64,000 nt of DNA, from contig NZ_SWJZ01000013.1 in assembly GCF_005144475.1 (NCBI RefSeq), positions 53,131 through 117,130 of the forward strand, in the 5' to 3' direction. Position 1 is the stretch's first letter; each line of letters starts with the position of its first letter. The notes beneath the pieces are model-generated. The model worked only from the letters and a program-made list of their open reading frames with translations. It was not told the origin of the DNA and did not search any database. Of the stretch, positions 28,069 through 37,245 are shown in pieces. The DNA is from Rhodobacter capsulatus. GTDB lineage: Bacteria; Pseudomonadota; Alphaproteobacteria; Rhodobacterales; Rhodobacteraceae. Made by a program: the position numbers and the translations under genes.

Positions 28069-28632
28069 TCAGACGTGCATGATCTCCGCCTGCTTGCCCT
28101 CAAGCGCCTTGTCGACCACACCGATGTGCTTTTTCGTCAGCTCTTCGATCTCGCCTTCCCAGAACTTCACGTCGTCTTCCGACATGCCGTTCGCCTTGGC
28201 CTTCTTGATCTGGTCCATGCCGTCGCGGCGCACGTTGCGAATGGCGACACGGGCATGTTCGGCATATTGCGCGGCGACCTTGGTCAGCTCGCGGCGGCGT
28301 TCCTCGTTCAGCTCGGGGATCGGCAGCATGATGATCGGGCCGTTGGTCTGCGGGTTGATGCCCAGGCCCGAATCGCGAATGGCCTTTTCGACCTTGTTGA
28401 TCATGCCCTTGTCCCAGACGTTCACGGTGACCATCCGCGGCTCGGGCACGTTGATCGTGCCGACCTGGTTGATCGGCACCAGCGAACCATAGGCATCGAC
28501 CATGATCGGCTCGACCATCGAGGCCGAGGCCCGCCCGGTGCGCAGCGTGCCGAATTCATGTTTCAGCGCATGCATCGCGCCTTCCATGCGGCGTTCGAGG
28601 TCGTCGGTGTCGATTTCGATGTCGTCGGACAT
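28069..28632 (-). CDS. frr: Ribosome recycling factor
   Basis: A 187-residue RRF, which splits the post-termination ribosome with [51 protein letters not shown] and [18 protein letters not shown] are the conserved blocks. Length is standard. Lies downstream of pyrH with a 105-bp spacer. Confidence 0.97.
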   Translation of the reverse strand: MSDDIEIDTDDLERRMEGAMHALKHEFGTLRTGRASASMVEPIMVDAYGSLVPINQVGTINVPEPRMVTVNVWDKGMINKVEKAIRDSGLGINPQTNGPIIMLPIPELNEERRRELTKVAAQYAEHARVAIRNVRRDGMDQIKKAKANGMSEDDVKFWEGEIEELTKKHIGVVDKALEGKQAEIMHV

Positions 28633-28737
28633 GGGTTCCCCCGTTCTTTTCCGTTTTCGTCTTCTTAACGGGGCGGGCGGCGCTTGGATAGGGGCCAAGC
28701 GCACGCAGCCGTTCCGTTGCGTCACATGTCGCCGATC

Positions 28738-29469
28738 TCAGCCCTGCACGCGGGTATAGGTGCCCTGCCCGGCCAGAATGCCGCGGAACCCGCCCGGCTC
28801 ATCGAGCGAAAACACGATGATCGGCAGGTTGTTGTCGCGCGCCAGCGCAATCGCCGAGGCATCCATGACGCCGAGGTTCTTTTGCAGCACCTCGTCATAG
28901 CTGACGGTGTCGTAGCGCTTCGCATGGGCGTGTTTCTTCGGGTCCATGTCATAGACGCCATCGACCTTGGTGCCCTTGAAGATCGCTTCGCAGGACATCT
29001 CGTTCGCCCGCAAGGTCGCGGCGGTGTCGGTGGTGAAATAGGGGTTGCCGGTGCCCGCGGCAAAGATGCAGACGCGCTTTTTCTCCAGATGTCGCACGGC
29101 GCGGCGGCGGATGTAGGGCTCGCAGACCTGATCCATCGGAATCGCGCTGATGACGCGGGTGAAGACCCCCATCGATTCGAGCGCGCCCTGCATGGCGAGC
29201 GCGTTCATCACCGTCGCCAGCATCCCCATGTAATCGGCCGTCGTGCGCTCCATCCCCTGCGCCGAGCCCGCAAGGCCGCGGAAGATGTTGCCGCCGCCGA
29301 TCACCATGCAGATCTCGACGCCCAGATCGCGCACCGATTTCACCTCGCGGGCGATGCGCTCGACGGTCGGCGGATGCAGGCCGTAGCCCTGATCGCCCAT
29401 CAGCGCCTCGCCCGAGATCTTCAGAAGCACGCGTTTGTATTTCACGATCGGTTCGTTGGCTTCGGTCAT
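28738..29469 (-). CDS. pyrH: UMP kinase
   Basis: A 243-residue amino-acid-kinase-fold UMP kinase. [53 protein letters not shown] and [13 protein letters not shown] are diagnostic. In many genomes it follows rpsB-tsf; here it begins the minus-strand cluster, back to back with miaA (41 bp between starts), so its promoter must lie within or near that short divergent gap. Confidence 0.97.
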   Translation of the reverse strand: MTEANEPIVKYKRVLLKISGEALMGDQGYGLHPPTVERIAREVKSVRDLGVEICMVIGGGNIFRGLAGSAQGMERTTADYMGMLATVMNALAMQGALESMGVFTRVISAIPMDQVCEPYIRRRAVRHLEKKRVCIFAAGTGNPYFTTDTAATLRANEMSCEAIFKGTKVDGVYDMDPKKHAHAKRYDTVSYDEVLQKNLGVMDASAIALARDNNLPIIVFSLDEPGGFRGILAGQGTYTRVQG

Positions 29470-29510
29470 CGCGGCTCCTTGGCGGTCCCTGGTTGTCATC
29501 GGGGCGCAAA

Positions 29511-30455
29511 ATGTCGCAAATGGCGTCCGGGATCAACCTCAACCGCAGCCTCGGGATCATCGCCGTGTTCGACCTTGCCGCCCTGCCCGCTGACCGCCCG
29601 GTGCTGATCGCGGGGGCGACGGCCTCGGGCAAATCCGCGCTGGCGCTTGAAATTGCGGAACAATCCGGCGGCGTGGTGGTGAATGCCGATGCGCTGCAGG
29701 TCTGGTCGTGCTGGCGCGTGCTCTCGGCCCGGCCCTCGGCCGCGGAAGAGGCCCGCGCGCCCCATGCGCTTTACGGCCACCGCGCCCCGGGCGAGGATTA
29801 TTCCGTCGGCGCCTGGCTGCGCGAGATCGGCCCGATCCTTGCGGCCTTTCGCGCGGGCACCGGCCCGCGCCCGATCATCACCGGCGGCACCGGGCTTTAC
29901 CTGACCGCGCTGACCGAGGGGCTGGCCGAGATCCCCGCCACGCCCGCCGAGATCCGCGCCGAGGCCGACCGGCGCCGCCTGACCGAGGGGCACGCGGGCC
30001 TGCTGGCCGAGCTGGACCCCGCCACCGCCGCCCGCGTCGATCCGCGCAATCCGATGCGGGTGCAGCGGGCCTGGGAGGTGGCGCGCACGACCGGCCGGGG
30101 GCTCGCCGCCTGGCAGGATGATACGCCGCCGCCGCTTTTGCCGCTGGCCGCCGCCGTCCCGCTTCTGCTCTCGCCCGAGCGCGACCTTCTGGCGGCGCGG
30201 ATCGATGCCCGCTTCGAGACGATGCTTGAGTCGGGCGCGCTTGACGAGGTCCGCGCCCGGCTGCCCCAGTGGGACGGCGCGGCGCTCTGGGCCAAGGCGA
30301 TCGGCGCCCCCGAGCTGGTCGCGTATCTGCGCGGCGAGATCGATCTGGCCACCGCGACCGACCGCGCCAAGGCCGCCTCGCGCCAATATGCGAAGCGCCA
30401 GCGCACATGGTTTCGTGCCCGGATGGGGGGCTGGCACAACATCCTGCGGGGCTGA
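29511..30455 (+). CDS. miaA: tRNA dimethylallyltransferase MiaA
   Basis: A 314-residue prenyltransferase acting on A37 of UNN-reading tRNAs. P-loop [27 protein letters not shown] (in place of the usual DSMQVYR), [36 protein letters not shown] and the C-terminal [11 protein letters not shown] are all present. Start taken at ATG 29511; a second ATG at 29520 and a TTG at 29493 are alternatives, and none has a clear ribosome-binding site. Confidence 0.94.
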   Translation: MSQMASGINLNRSLGIIAVFDLAALPADRPVLIAGATASGKSALALEIAEQSGGVVVNADALQVWSCWRVLSARPSAAEEARAPHALYGHRAPGEDYSVGAWLREIGPILAAFRAGTGPRPIITGGTGLYLTALTEGLAEIPATPAEIRAEADRRRLTEGHAGLLAELDPATAARVDPRNPMRVQRAWEVARTTGRGLAAWQDDTPPPLLPLAAAVPLLLSPERDLLAARIDARFETMLESGALDEVRARLPQWDGAALWAKAIGAPELVAYLRGEIDLATATDRAKAASRQYAKRQRTWFRARMGGWHNILRG

Positions 30456-30555
30456 AACCGGGCCGCGCCAATTTCCGCGCGGCCGCGTTTTTCGTTGGAT
30501 TAACAAGGGGATCTTCCCTATCCTTGGGCCGACCGCCGCCGCCCCGGAAGTTTAC

Positions 30556-31452
30556 GTGACCCTTTTCAAGACCCCTCCGCTCGCGCCCTTCGCCAAGACC
30601 CTGCGCCCGGGCGCTTCGGCCGCATCCGTCGCGGCCCAGCCCGCCCGGCCGAAGTCGCTCTTGCCCGAGCCGCCCTCGGTGCCGCGCATCGTGCCGATCG
30701 CCCGGCTCGCCCAGGGCGGGCGCTGGCGCGTGGAGGCGATGCGGGCGCTGTCGGAACCCTGTTTCCTGTGGTTCACCCGCGGTCAGGGCCGCATCACCAT
30801 GGGCGGCGTGACCCGCGGCTATGGCCCCTATTCGGCCGCCTTCCTGCCCGCGGGGGTGATGCATGGCTTCGAGATCTCGACCCAGACCACCGGCCTTGCG
30901 GTGTTTTTCGGCAAGAATTCGGACCTGACGCTGCCGCATGCGGCGCAATATCTGCGCGTGCGCGAACCTCCGGTGCAGGCGGAAATCTCGGGGCTGATCG
31001 AATCGGTGATCCGCGAGCTGGAAAGCAACCGTCCCGGATCGGACCGGGCGGCGCTGCATTATCTCGGGCTGTTGAGCGTGATCATCGAACGTCAGGGCAT
31101 GTCGCAGGCGGCCGAGCCCCGCGCCTCGGAGGCCGCACGCAAGCTGGTGACCCGCTATGCCGCTGTTCTGGAACGGGATTTCCGCTCCGGGCTGGGGGTG
31201 GCGGACTATGCCGCGCAGCTCGGTGTGACGGCGACGCATCTGACGCGCTCGTGCCGGATCAGCTGTGGGCGGGCCGCCTCGGACCTGCTGCAGGATCGCC
31301 GCCTTTACGAAGCCCGTCGGCTGCTGAGCGAGACCGGAACCCCGGTGAAGGACATCGCCGCAGCACTTGGCTTCAACAGCCCGGCCTATTTCACCCGCGC
31401 CTTTCAGGCGAGGGTCGGCAAGACTCCCTCGGCCTTCCGCAAGGGCGGCTGA
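30556..31452 (+). CDS. AraC-family transcriptional regulator
   Basis: A 298-residue regulator: N-terminal cupin-like sensor domain (residues about 40-150, FLPAGVMHGFEI), a helical linker, and a C-terminal AraC double HTH (GVADYAAQLGVTATHLTR; DIAAALGFNSPAYFTRAFQARVGKTPSAFR). The frame is open further upstream, but GTG 30556 preceded by GGAAG gives a sensible N-terminus. The effector is unknown. The neighbour downstream is a UPF0114 protein. Confidence 0.85.
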   Translation: MTLFKTPPLAPFAKTLRPGASAASVAAQPARPKSLLPEPPSVPRIVPIARLAQGGRWRVEAMRALSEPCFLWFTRGQGRITMGGVTRGYGPYSAAFLPAGVMHGFEISTQTTGLAVFFGKNSDLTLPHAAQYLRVREPPVQAEISGLIESVIRELESNRPGSDRAALHYLGLLSVIIERQGMSQAAEPRASEAARKLVTRYAAVLERDFRSGLGVADYAAQLGVTATHLTRSCRISCGRAASDLLQDRRLYEARRLLSETGTPVKDIAAALGFNSPAYFTRAFQARVGKTPSAFRKGG

Positions 31453-31544
31453 GCCGATATCCCTTTCGGCCGGTCTGCCGCCCTGGCTCTTGCGCGCGGC
31501 GGGGCCGTCCCTATCTAGGCGGGGCAGACATTAACGGAGTATTC

Positions 31545-32060
31545 ATGGAACGCGCGATCGAACGGGTGCTTTTTGCCAGTCGCTGGTTGATGGCACCGAT
31601 GTATCTGGGCCTTGTGGGCACGCTGGTGATCCTGCTGTGGGCCTTCGTGCTGGAGCTTTACCATTTCGCGCTGCAGATCCCGCAGATGGAGGTGGATATC
31701 GCGGTGATGGGGGCGCTGTCGCTGATCGACCTCAGCCTTGCCGCGAACCTGATCCTGATCGTGATCTTCTCGGGCTACGAGAATTTCGTCTCGCGCATGG
31801 ACACCCACGACCACGAGGACCGGCCGGATTGGCAAAGCGAGGTCGATTTCTCGACGCTGAAGCTGAAGCTGGTCGCCTCGATCGTCGCGATTTCCGGGAT
31901 TCACCTGCTCAAGGTCTTCATGGATATCGACAAATATCCGCCGGAAAAAATCACCTGGATGGTGGTGATCCATCTGGTCTTCGTCATCTCCGGGGTGCTG
32001 CTCGCGCTGATGGACTGGATTGCCAATCACGCCAAGTCGATGAAGAAGGCGGCGAAATAA
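31545..32060 (+). CDS. UPF0114/YqhA family membrane protein
   Basis: A 171-residue inner-membrane protein with four predicted helices. The family signatures ASRWLMAPMYLGL near the N-terminus, FSGYENFVSRMD in the middle loop and HLLKVFMDID identify it. Function is unknown in the family. The ATG at 31545 follows ACGGAG. Followed by a strong hairpin shared with the convergent chemoreceptor gene. Confidence 0.9.
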   Translation: MERAIERVLFASRWLMAPMYLGLVGTLVILLWAFVLELYHFALQIPQMEVDIAVMGALSLIDLSLAANLILIVIFSGYENFVSRMDTHDHEDRPDWQSEVDFSTLKLKLVASIVAISGIHLLKVFMDIDKYPPEKITWMVVIHLVFVISGVLLALMDWIANHAKSMKKAAK

Positions 32061-32073
32061 GCCCGATCACACA

Positions 32074-32098
32074 GCCCGCGGCCTGGCCGCGGGCCTTT
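32074..32098. terminator. Bidirectional terminator hairpin
   Basis: A near-perfect palindrome with arms GCCCGCGGCC (32074-32083) and GGCCGCGGGC (32085-32094) followed by CTTTCC, between two convergent genes. Confidence 0.75.
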
Positions 32099-32107
32099 CC
32101 GGCAAGG

Positions 32108-34315
32108 TCAGGCGGCGGAAAGATGCGCGCTCGCCCCCGCCTCGGGCAGCTGGAACCGCTCGACGGTCTGGCGCAGGTCGCTGCCCTCGCTGGCAAGCGC
32201 CCGCCCCGAAGCCGCCGACATGTCGGTCATGTTCGCGATATGCTGCGTCGTCTGATCGAGCTGGGTCACCGCGCCATTGATCTCGACGATGCCGCGGGCC
32301 TGTTCCTCGGCCGAGGCGGCGATTTCGCCCATCCGGTCAAAGATGTCGCGCACCGAGGTCACGATCTGATCCAGCGCCTCGCCGGTCCGGCCGACCATCT
32401 TCACCCCGCCCTGCACCTGCGTGGTCGAGGTTTCGATCAGTTGCGAAATCTCCCGCACCGCATCCGAGGCCCGCTGCGCCAGCGCCCGCACCTCCGAGGC
32501 GACGACGGCAAAACCGCGTCCCGCCTCGCCCGCCCGCGCCGCCTCGACCCCGGCGTTGAGGGCCAGCAGGTTGGTCTGAAAGGCGATTTCCTCGATCACA
32601 TGGGTGATGCGCGAAATCGACTGCGACGAGGCCTCGATCTCGGCCATCGCCGCCACGGCCTCGGCCACCACGCCGACGCCGCTTTCCGCATTCTGACGCG
32701 CCTTTGCCGCGATTTCACGCGCCTGCGCCGCCCCGTCAGCCGCCGAGGAAACCGAGCTTGTCAACTGGTTGAGCGCCGCCGCCGTTTCCTCCAGCGCCGC
32801 CGCATTGCGTTCGGTGCTGTGCGCGAGCTGCGTGCTGGCCTGCGAAAGCTTGCCCGCCTCGGCATCGACCCGCATCGCCGACATGTCGATCTGCACGAGC
32901 GCATCGCCCAGCTGACCGATGGCGGTGTTGAAATGCGCCCGAAGCTGATCGTATTCGCCCGGCAGCGGGGTTTCGATGACGCAGTGCAGATCGCCCGCCG
33001 CAAGGCATTCGAGCGCTTTCGACAGCGCCGAGACCACGAGCTGCTGTTCGGTCAGACGCGCCCGCGTCTCTTCGGCGCGCCGGGCCGCGTCGAGCCGCTC
33101 CGCCTCGACGCGCTGCCGATCGCGTTCGAGCGCCTCGGCCTCGGCCCGGCGGCGCTCCGCCTCGGCGCGCTCGGCCTCGGCCCGGGCCGTCTCCTCGGCA
33201 CGGCGTTTCGCCTGTTCCTCGGCCTGCAGAGCCGCCTGCATCCGGGCATTTTCCTGCAGATTGGTGCGGAACACCACCAGAGCCCGCGCCATGTCGCCCA
33301 GCTCATCCTTGCGCTCGGTCCCGACGATCTCGACATCCGTCCGCCCTTCGGCGATCGCCTGCGTCGTCGCCGCCTGGCGCTGCACGCAGGAAGCAATATG
33401 CCGCCCGCCCGCCCAGGCCACGCCCGAGGCCAGCACCAGCGACACCACCACCGCAATCGCGCTCAGCCGGGCCTGCGCCGCCAGCATCTCGGCCGCCAGA
33501 TGATCCGGCGAGGCGACGACATAGATGCCGATCGGAACCCCCGAGAAATCCTTTACCGCAACGGCGCGGCCGACATGGGGCACGCCGCCGAAATCCCGCA
33601 ACACATCCATGCCGTCGGAGTTCAGCACCGTTTCGAAATCGCCCGCCGCCAGCATCGGCGCCTCGCCGGTGGTTTCGGCCATGCGCTCGATCTTGTCCGC
33701 CGAGCCCGTCGGGGGCACCGCGTAAAACTCGAACTCGTTCCCCGTATCCCGTGACATCGCCGACAGAAACTGCGCATCCATGTCAAAGCCGACCTCGACG
33801 GTGCCGACATGGGCGCCCTGCCAGCTGATCGGGGCGACGCCGCGCGCGCCGATCCCGGTTCTGCCGCGTTCAAGCCCGCGCTCGGGCACCTGCTCCGCAT
33901 TCGCCCTGACCACCATCGGGCGGGTTTTCGTCAGATCGTCGCCGCGCTTGTCGAGCTGATGCACCCGGATCATCGAGATGCCCGGCGGGACATGGAAATG
34001 CAGCTGTGTCATCCCGGTCTGGGCCATCATCGCCTTGATCGAGCCCGCCAGCATCGTCTCGATCGCCGCGTCATCACGGCGCGAGACGGCCTCCTGGATC
34101 GCGGGCACCCCCGCGATGATCTGGGCCATCGACAGCGCCTGTGTCGTGCGGGCGTCGATCGCCAGCCGCAGCGCATCCGCGGCCACGGCGCGTTCCTTGG
34201 TATAGGCGGCGTCCAGCGTGCGCTGCCCGACCAGCACCATGCCGGACAGGTTGAGCACGATCGCGATCACCGCGGTCAGAAGGGGAAGCAAAAGGATCTG
34301 TCTGCGAAGCGTCAT
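32108..34315 (-). CDS. Methyl-accepting chemotaxis protein
   Basis: A 735-residue chemoreceptor: N-terminal membrane helix (about 5-28), a periplasmic Cache-like sensor (about 30-280), a second helix (about 288-308), HAMP, a very charged coiled coil of repeated EA/ER/RA units (about 355-425), a further HAMP-like stretch, then the signalling domain with hairpin tip ITHVIEEIAFQTNLLALNAGVEAARAGE split across the fold. The C-terminus lacks a CheR-tethering pentapeptide. The ligand is not evident. Confidence 0.92.
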   Translation of the reverse strand: MTLRRQILLLPLLTAVIAIVLNLSGMVLVGQRTLDAAYTKERAVAADALRLAIDARTTQALSMAQIIAGVPAIQEAVSRRDDAAIETMLAGSIKAMMAQTGMTQLHFHVPPGISMIRVHQLDKRGDDLTKTRPMVVRANAEQVPERGLERGRTGIGARGVAPISWQGAHVGTVEVGFDMDAQFLSAMSRDTGNEFEFYAVPPTGSADKIERMAETTGEAPMLAAGDFETVLNSDGMDVLRDFGGVPHVGRAVAVKDFSGVPIGIYVVASPDHLAAEMLAAQARLSAIAVVVSLVLASGVAWAGGRHIASCVQRQAATTQAIAEGRTDVEIVGTERKDELGDMARALVVFRTNLQENARMQAALQAEEQAKRRAEETARAEAERAEAERRRAEAEALERDRQRVEAERLDAARRAEETRARLTEQQLVVSALSKALECLAAGDLHCVIETPLPGEYDQLRAHFNTAIGQLGDALVQIDMSAMRVDAEAGKLSQASTQLAHSTERNAAALEETAAALNQLTSSVSSAADGAAQAREIAAKARQNAESGVGVVAEAVAAMAEIEASSQSISRITHVIEEIAFQTNLLALNAGVEAARAGEAGRGFAVVASEVRALAQRASDAVREISQLIETSTTQVQGGVKMVGRTGEALDQIVTSVRDIFDRMGEIAASAEEQARGIVEINGAVTQLDQTTQHIANMTDMSAASGRALASEGSDLRQTVERFQLPEAGASAHLSAA

Positions 34316-34487
34316 CGACGGTCTCCATCGTCAGTCGCAGACGGGATAGCGGAAAATCGTGAACACCCGATTTACGGGATTAACCGGCTCGATAAATTAC
34401 CATAAGGCGAGTTAAGCCCCGAAACCATCAACCGGGCCGCCCGGCAGGACGACCCGGTTGCGCCTTGGGCGCAAGGCTTCGAAAGTG

Positions 34488-34510
34488 GGGCCGCGGCACT
34501 GCCGCGGCCC
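34488..34510. terminator. Terminator hairpin after the aldehyde dehydrogenase gene
   Basis: Perfect 10-bp arms GGGCCGCGGC (34488-34497) and GCCGCGGCCC (34501-34510) with a 3-base loop, 18 bases past the stop of the minus-strand aldehyde dehydrogenase gene. Confidence 0.65.
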
Positions 34511-34527
34511 GGCTGGGCGGGGAGGGA

Positions 34528-36054
34528 TCAGAAGAAGCCCAGCTTGTTCGGGTTGTAGCTGACCAGCATGTTCTTGGTCTGCTGATAGTGATCAAGCATC
34601 ATCTTGTGGGTTTCGCGCCCGATGCCCGACTGCTTGTAGCCGCCAAAGGCCGCATGGGCCGGATAGGCATGGTAGTTGTTGACCCAGACGCGCCCGGCCT
34701 GGATGTGGCGGCCGAAGCGGTAGCAGGTGTTGATGTCGCGCGACCAGACACCGGCGCCAAGGCCATACATCGTGTCATTGGCGATGTGCAGGGCTTCATC
34801 CTCGTCCTTGAAGGTGGTCACCGAAACGACCGGCCCGAAGATTTCCTCCTGGAAGACCCGCATCTTGTTGTGGCCCTTGAGGATCGTCGGCTGGATGTAG
34901 AAGCCGTTCTTCAGATCGCCGCCAAGGCTCGCCGCATCGCCGCCGCACAGAACCTGCGCGCCTTCCTCGCGGCCAATCTTCAGATAGGACAGGATCTTGT
35001 CCTGCTGCTCCTGGCTTGCCTGCGCGCCGACCATGGTTTCCATAAGCCGCGGGTCGCCCTGCTTGATCGCCTTCACCCGGGCGATGGCGCGGGCGATGAA
35101 CTCTTCGTAGATGTCCTCCTGAATGAGCGCGCGCGACGGGCAGGTGCAGACCTCGCCCTGGTTGAAGGCGAAGAGCACGAAGCCCTCGACCGCCTTGTCG
35201 AGGAAGGCGTCATCCTTGGCCATCACATCCGAGAAGAAGATGTTCGGCGACTTGCCGCCCAGTTCCAGCGTCACCGGGATCAGGTTTTCGGTCGCATATT
35301 GCATGATCTTGCGGCCGGTCTCGGTCGAGCCGGTGAAGGCGATCTTGGCGATCCGGTTCGACCGGGCCAGCGGCGCGCCGACATCGGGGCCCATGCCGTT
35401 GACGATGTTCAGAACGCCCGGCGGCAGCAGGTCCTTGATCACGTCGATCAGCACCATGATTGCGGACGGGGTCTGTTCGGCCGGTTTCAAGACGATGCAG
35501 TTGCCCGCCGCCAGCGCCGGGGCCAGTTTCCACGCCGCCATCAGGATCGAGAAGTTCCACGGGATGATCTGGCCGACGACGCCCAGCGGCTCGTGATAGT
35601 GGTAAGCCACGGTGTCATTGTCGATTTCCGACATCGAGCCTTCCTGGCTGCGCAGCACCCCCGCGAAATAGCGGAAATGATCGACGGAAAGCGGGATATC
35701 GGCGGCGGTGGTTTCGCGGATCGGCTTGCCGTTGTCCCAGGTCTCGGCGGCGGCGAGCAGATCGAGGTTCTCTTCCAGCCGGTCGGCGATCTTCAAAAGC
35801 ACGTTCGAGCGATGCGCGGCCGAGGTGGTGCCCCAGGCGCCTTTCGCGGCATGGGCGGCATCGAGCGCCAACTCGACATCGGCCGCGGTCGAGGCGGCGA
35901 CTTCGCAGATCTTCTCGCCGGTGATCGGCGTGATGTTGTCGAAATACTTGCCGCCCACCGGCGGCGTCCACTTGCCGCCGATGAAGTTGTCGTAGCGCGG
36001 CTTGAAGGGCGACACCATCACCCCCTTGAAATCATGCGGCATGTCGTTGGCCAT
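34528..36054 (-). CDS. NAD-dependent aldehyde dehydrogenase (AcoD/ExaC type)
   Basis: A 508-residue class I aldehyde dehydrogenase. [17 protein letters not shown] binds the cofactor, [13 protein letters not shown] and LELGGKSPN carry the catalytic Glu, and [13 protein letters not shown] holds the nucleophilic Cys with the CxC spacing typical of AcoD/ExaC acetaldehyde dehydrogenases. Such genes are usually beside an AcoR-like regulator; here that regulator is 9 kb away because a Mu-like element lies between them. It may oxidise aldehydes produced by quinoprotein dehydrogenases. Confidence 0.94.
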   Translation of the reverse strand: MANDMPHDFKGVMVSPFKPRYDNFIGGKWTPPVGGKYFDNITPITGEKICEVAASTAADVELALDAAHAAKGAWGTTSAAHRSNVLLKIADRLEENLDLLAAAETWDNGKPIRETTAADIPLSVDHFRYFAGVLRSQEGSMSEIDNDTVAYHYHEPLGVVGQIIPWNFSILMAAWKLAPALAAGNCIVLKPAEQTPSAIMVLIDVIKDLLPPGVLNIVNGMGPDVGAPLARSNRIAKIAFTGSTETGRKIMQYATENLIPVTLELGGKSPNIFFSDVMAKDDAFLDKAVEGFVLFAFNQGEVCTCPSRALIQEDIYEEFIARAIARVKAIKQGDPRLMETMVGAQASQEQQDKILSYLKIGREEGAQVLCGGDAASLGGDLKNGFYIQPTILKGHNKMRVFQEEIFGPVVSVTTFKDEDEALHIANDTMYGLGAGVWSRDINTCYRFGRHIQAGRVWVNNYHAYPAHAAFGGYKQSGIGRETHKMMLDHYQQTKNMLVSYNPNKLGFF

Positions 36055-36161
36055 CTTGTCCTCCCTGATGGTCTGACCCCCTCCCCGGGGTGTCGATGCG
36101 AAGAGACTGCGCCTCTTTGCGATTCTTGCATAGCCGCTTTGTTTTGGGGTTATGGCTGAGC

Positions 36162-36179
36162 TGTTTCAGGGGCGAGACA
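36162..36179. promoter_or_regulatory. Candidate activator operator upstream of the aldehyde dehydrogenase
   Basis: Inverted repeat TGTTTC-N6-GAGACA (one mismatch) 108 bp upstream of the start codon. Enhancer-like sites of AcoR-family regulators have TGT...ACA inverted repeats, and an AcoR-like protein is encoded at 44,969. The assignment is inference. Confidence 0.4.
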
Positions 36180-36235
36180 GGTGCAGGCGCAGCATCGCAA
36201 AATTCGTAAAGGCGGCGCGGGGTCGCAGGTAGGGA

Positions 36236-36259
36236 GAGGGGGGCTCTGCCCCCCTCGGC
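36236..36259. repeat. Left fragment of an interrupted host intergenic palindrome
   Basis: GGGGGGCTCTGCCCCCCT followed by CGGC is the GC-hairpin part of the palindrome family seen at 55,690 and 61,661. Its continuation (CTCACCCCCCGGGATATTT) is at 44,821, beyond the Mu-like element. Confidence 0.6.
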
Positions 36260-36264
36260 TGCGC
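36260..36264. repeat. Target-site duplication, copy 1 (TGCGC)
   Basis: TGCGC directly abuts the 5'-TG terminus of the Mu-like element and is repeated directly after its other end at 44,816. Confidence 0.75.
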
Positions 36265-36311
36265 TGTTATCTTTCATTGTCCCTGTAACGTCTTTTCGTG
36301 GGGTCTGTTAC
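36265..36311 (+). other. Late-side end of the Mu-like element with transposase sites
   Basis: Terminus TGTTATCTTTC, then TGTAACG at bases 20-26 and TGTTACCGG from base 42 (36,306). These match the TGTTAC(C) sites of the opposite end and are the likely MuA-type binding sites. The remaining 59 bases to the end of the last gene hold nothing recognised. Confidence 0.65.
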
Positions 36312-36370
36312 CGGAAGTGCCAGTCAGTCCGCAGACTATCCCGGACCGTTCGGCGACGTTCGGCATTGCC

Positions 36371-36769
36371 TCAGGTGCCAGCCTGTTGCCGCTTCCACCA
36401 ATCCCAGATCGCCGTTTTGCGGACATGGCGGGCCGGTGGGAAGTGGGCCGCAACTTCGGCGGCGATTTGCTCGAAGGTGAGACGATCGACCCGCGCCGCA
36501 ATGAAGGCCTGCAACTCCGGGTCGCCGTCGATCTTGCGAGGCGTGCCGAAGCGGTGCGCGCGGCGGTGTTCCGAAGGCAGGGCCGTGCATTCGGGCAGGC
36601 TTTGCAGCCCCTCTTGAAGACCCACTTCAAGGGCAGCTTCAAGCCCGGTGACGGCACGCGCAACGGCTGCTTGCCCGGCCTTCACCTCGGCCAGGGCAAG
36701 CGCCACCTGTGCCAGGGCCGCAGCCGCAGCCTTCGGGCAGTCATGCGACGTGTCGGGCGCGCCTGTCAT
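36371..36769 (-). CDS. Element-encoded coiled-coil/HTH protein, possibly small-terminase-like
   Basis: A 132-residue protein with an Ala-rich N-terminal helix (residues 10-55) and a C-terminal helix-turn-helix (about 78-130: ELQAFIAARVDRLTFEQIA, then KTAIWDWWKRQ). The PRKIDGDPE start of that domain is reminiscent of Mu-like DUF3486 small-terminase proteins, but a transcription factor is equally possible. It overlaps the Mor-like gene (ATGA) and is the last gene before the element end. Confidence 0.7.
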   Translation of the reverse strand: MTGAPDTSHDCPKAAAAALAQVALALAEVKAGQAAVARAVTGLEAALEVGLQEGLQSLPECTALPSEHRRAHRFGTPRKIDGDPELQAFIAARVDRLTFEQIAAEVAAHFPPARHVRKTAIWDWWKRQQAGT

Positions 36770-37188
36770 GTGTCATCCCCGGCTTTCGCGTGGGGATTCG
36801 GCTGAACGGTGCCGTTCAACCAGCTGCGAACGGTGACATCACTCTTGCGCACCCGGCGGGCAATCTCGGCGATCGAACATCCCTTCGCTTGAAGAGCCGC
36901 CGCAAGCCAGCGATCGCCCAGCGGCACCTTGGCCCGCGTGGCGCAAAGCCGATCCCCAAGCGCGACGAGTCGCTTGCCCCCAACCATCCGCGCCGCCGCC
37001 CCCTCTTTCGCGCGCTCTTCATCGCTCGGAAAGGTCATGTCGGCCCCCCCGAAGGCCAGAAGGAATTCGATTGCCAGATCGCCCCCAAGAACCTCGACAT
37101 AGGGCGCGAGATAGGCGGGCGGGCGCGGCAGAGCTTTGACGATGTTCCGCCCCGTGGCGGGCTGGGGAAGGTCAGGCGTCACGGGCAT
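36766..37188 (-). CDS. Mor-like middle transcription activator
   Basis: A 140-residue protein. PPAYLAPYVEVLGGDLAIEFLLAFGGADM resembles in spaced pattern the dimerisation domain of Mu Mor/C proteins, and the C-terminal HTH (GCSIAEIARRVRKSDVTVRSWL) would bind DNA. In Mu, Mor is made at the end of the early operon and turns on middle/late genes; here it lies after the capsid genes. AAGGGA precedes the ATG. Confidence is high that it is a gene and moderate that it is Mor. Confidence 0.7.
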   Translation of the reverse strand: MPVTPDLPQPATGRNIVKALPRPPAYLAPYVEVLGGDLAIEFLLAFGGADMTFPSDEERAKEGAAARMVGGKRLVALGDRLCATRAKVPLGDRWLAAALQAKGCSIAEIARRVRKSDVTVRSWLNGTVQPNPHAKAGDDT

Positions 37189-37224
37189 TGTCCCTTTGCA
37201 GTGGTGCAGGTTGTGCAGGTGGAA

Positions 37225-37243
37225 GCGGGCGCGATGCGCCCGC
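37225..37243 (-). terminator. Hairpin directly after the gpI gene
   Basis: Perfect 8-bp arms GCGGGCGC and GCGCCCGC with a GAT loop start 3 bases past the gpI stop codon. There is no U-run, so it may be an attenuator or RNA-stabilising hairpin instead of a full terminator. Confidence 0.45.
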
Positions 37244-37245
37244 CG

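Noticed and set aside
36055..36161. Sigma54 promoter upstream of the aldehyde dehydrogenase
   Set aside because: A GG...GC pair is visible near GGCTATGCAAG but the spacing does not fit -24/-12, and the likely regulator lacks an AAA+ domain.
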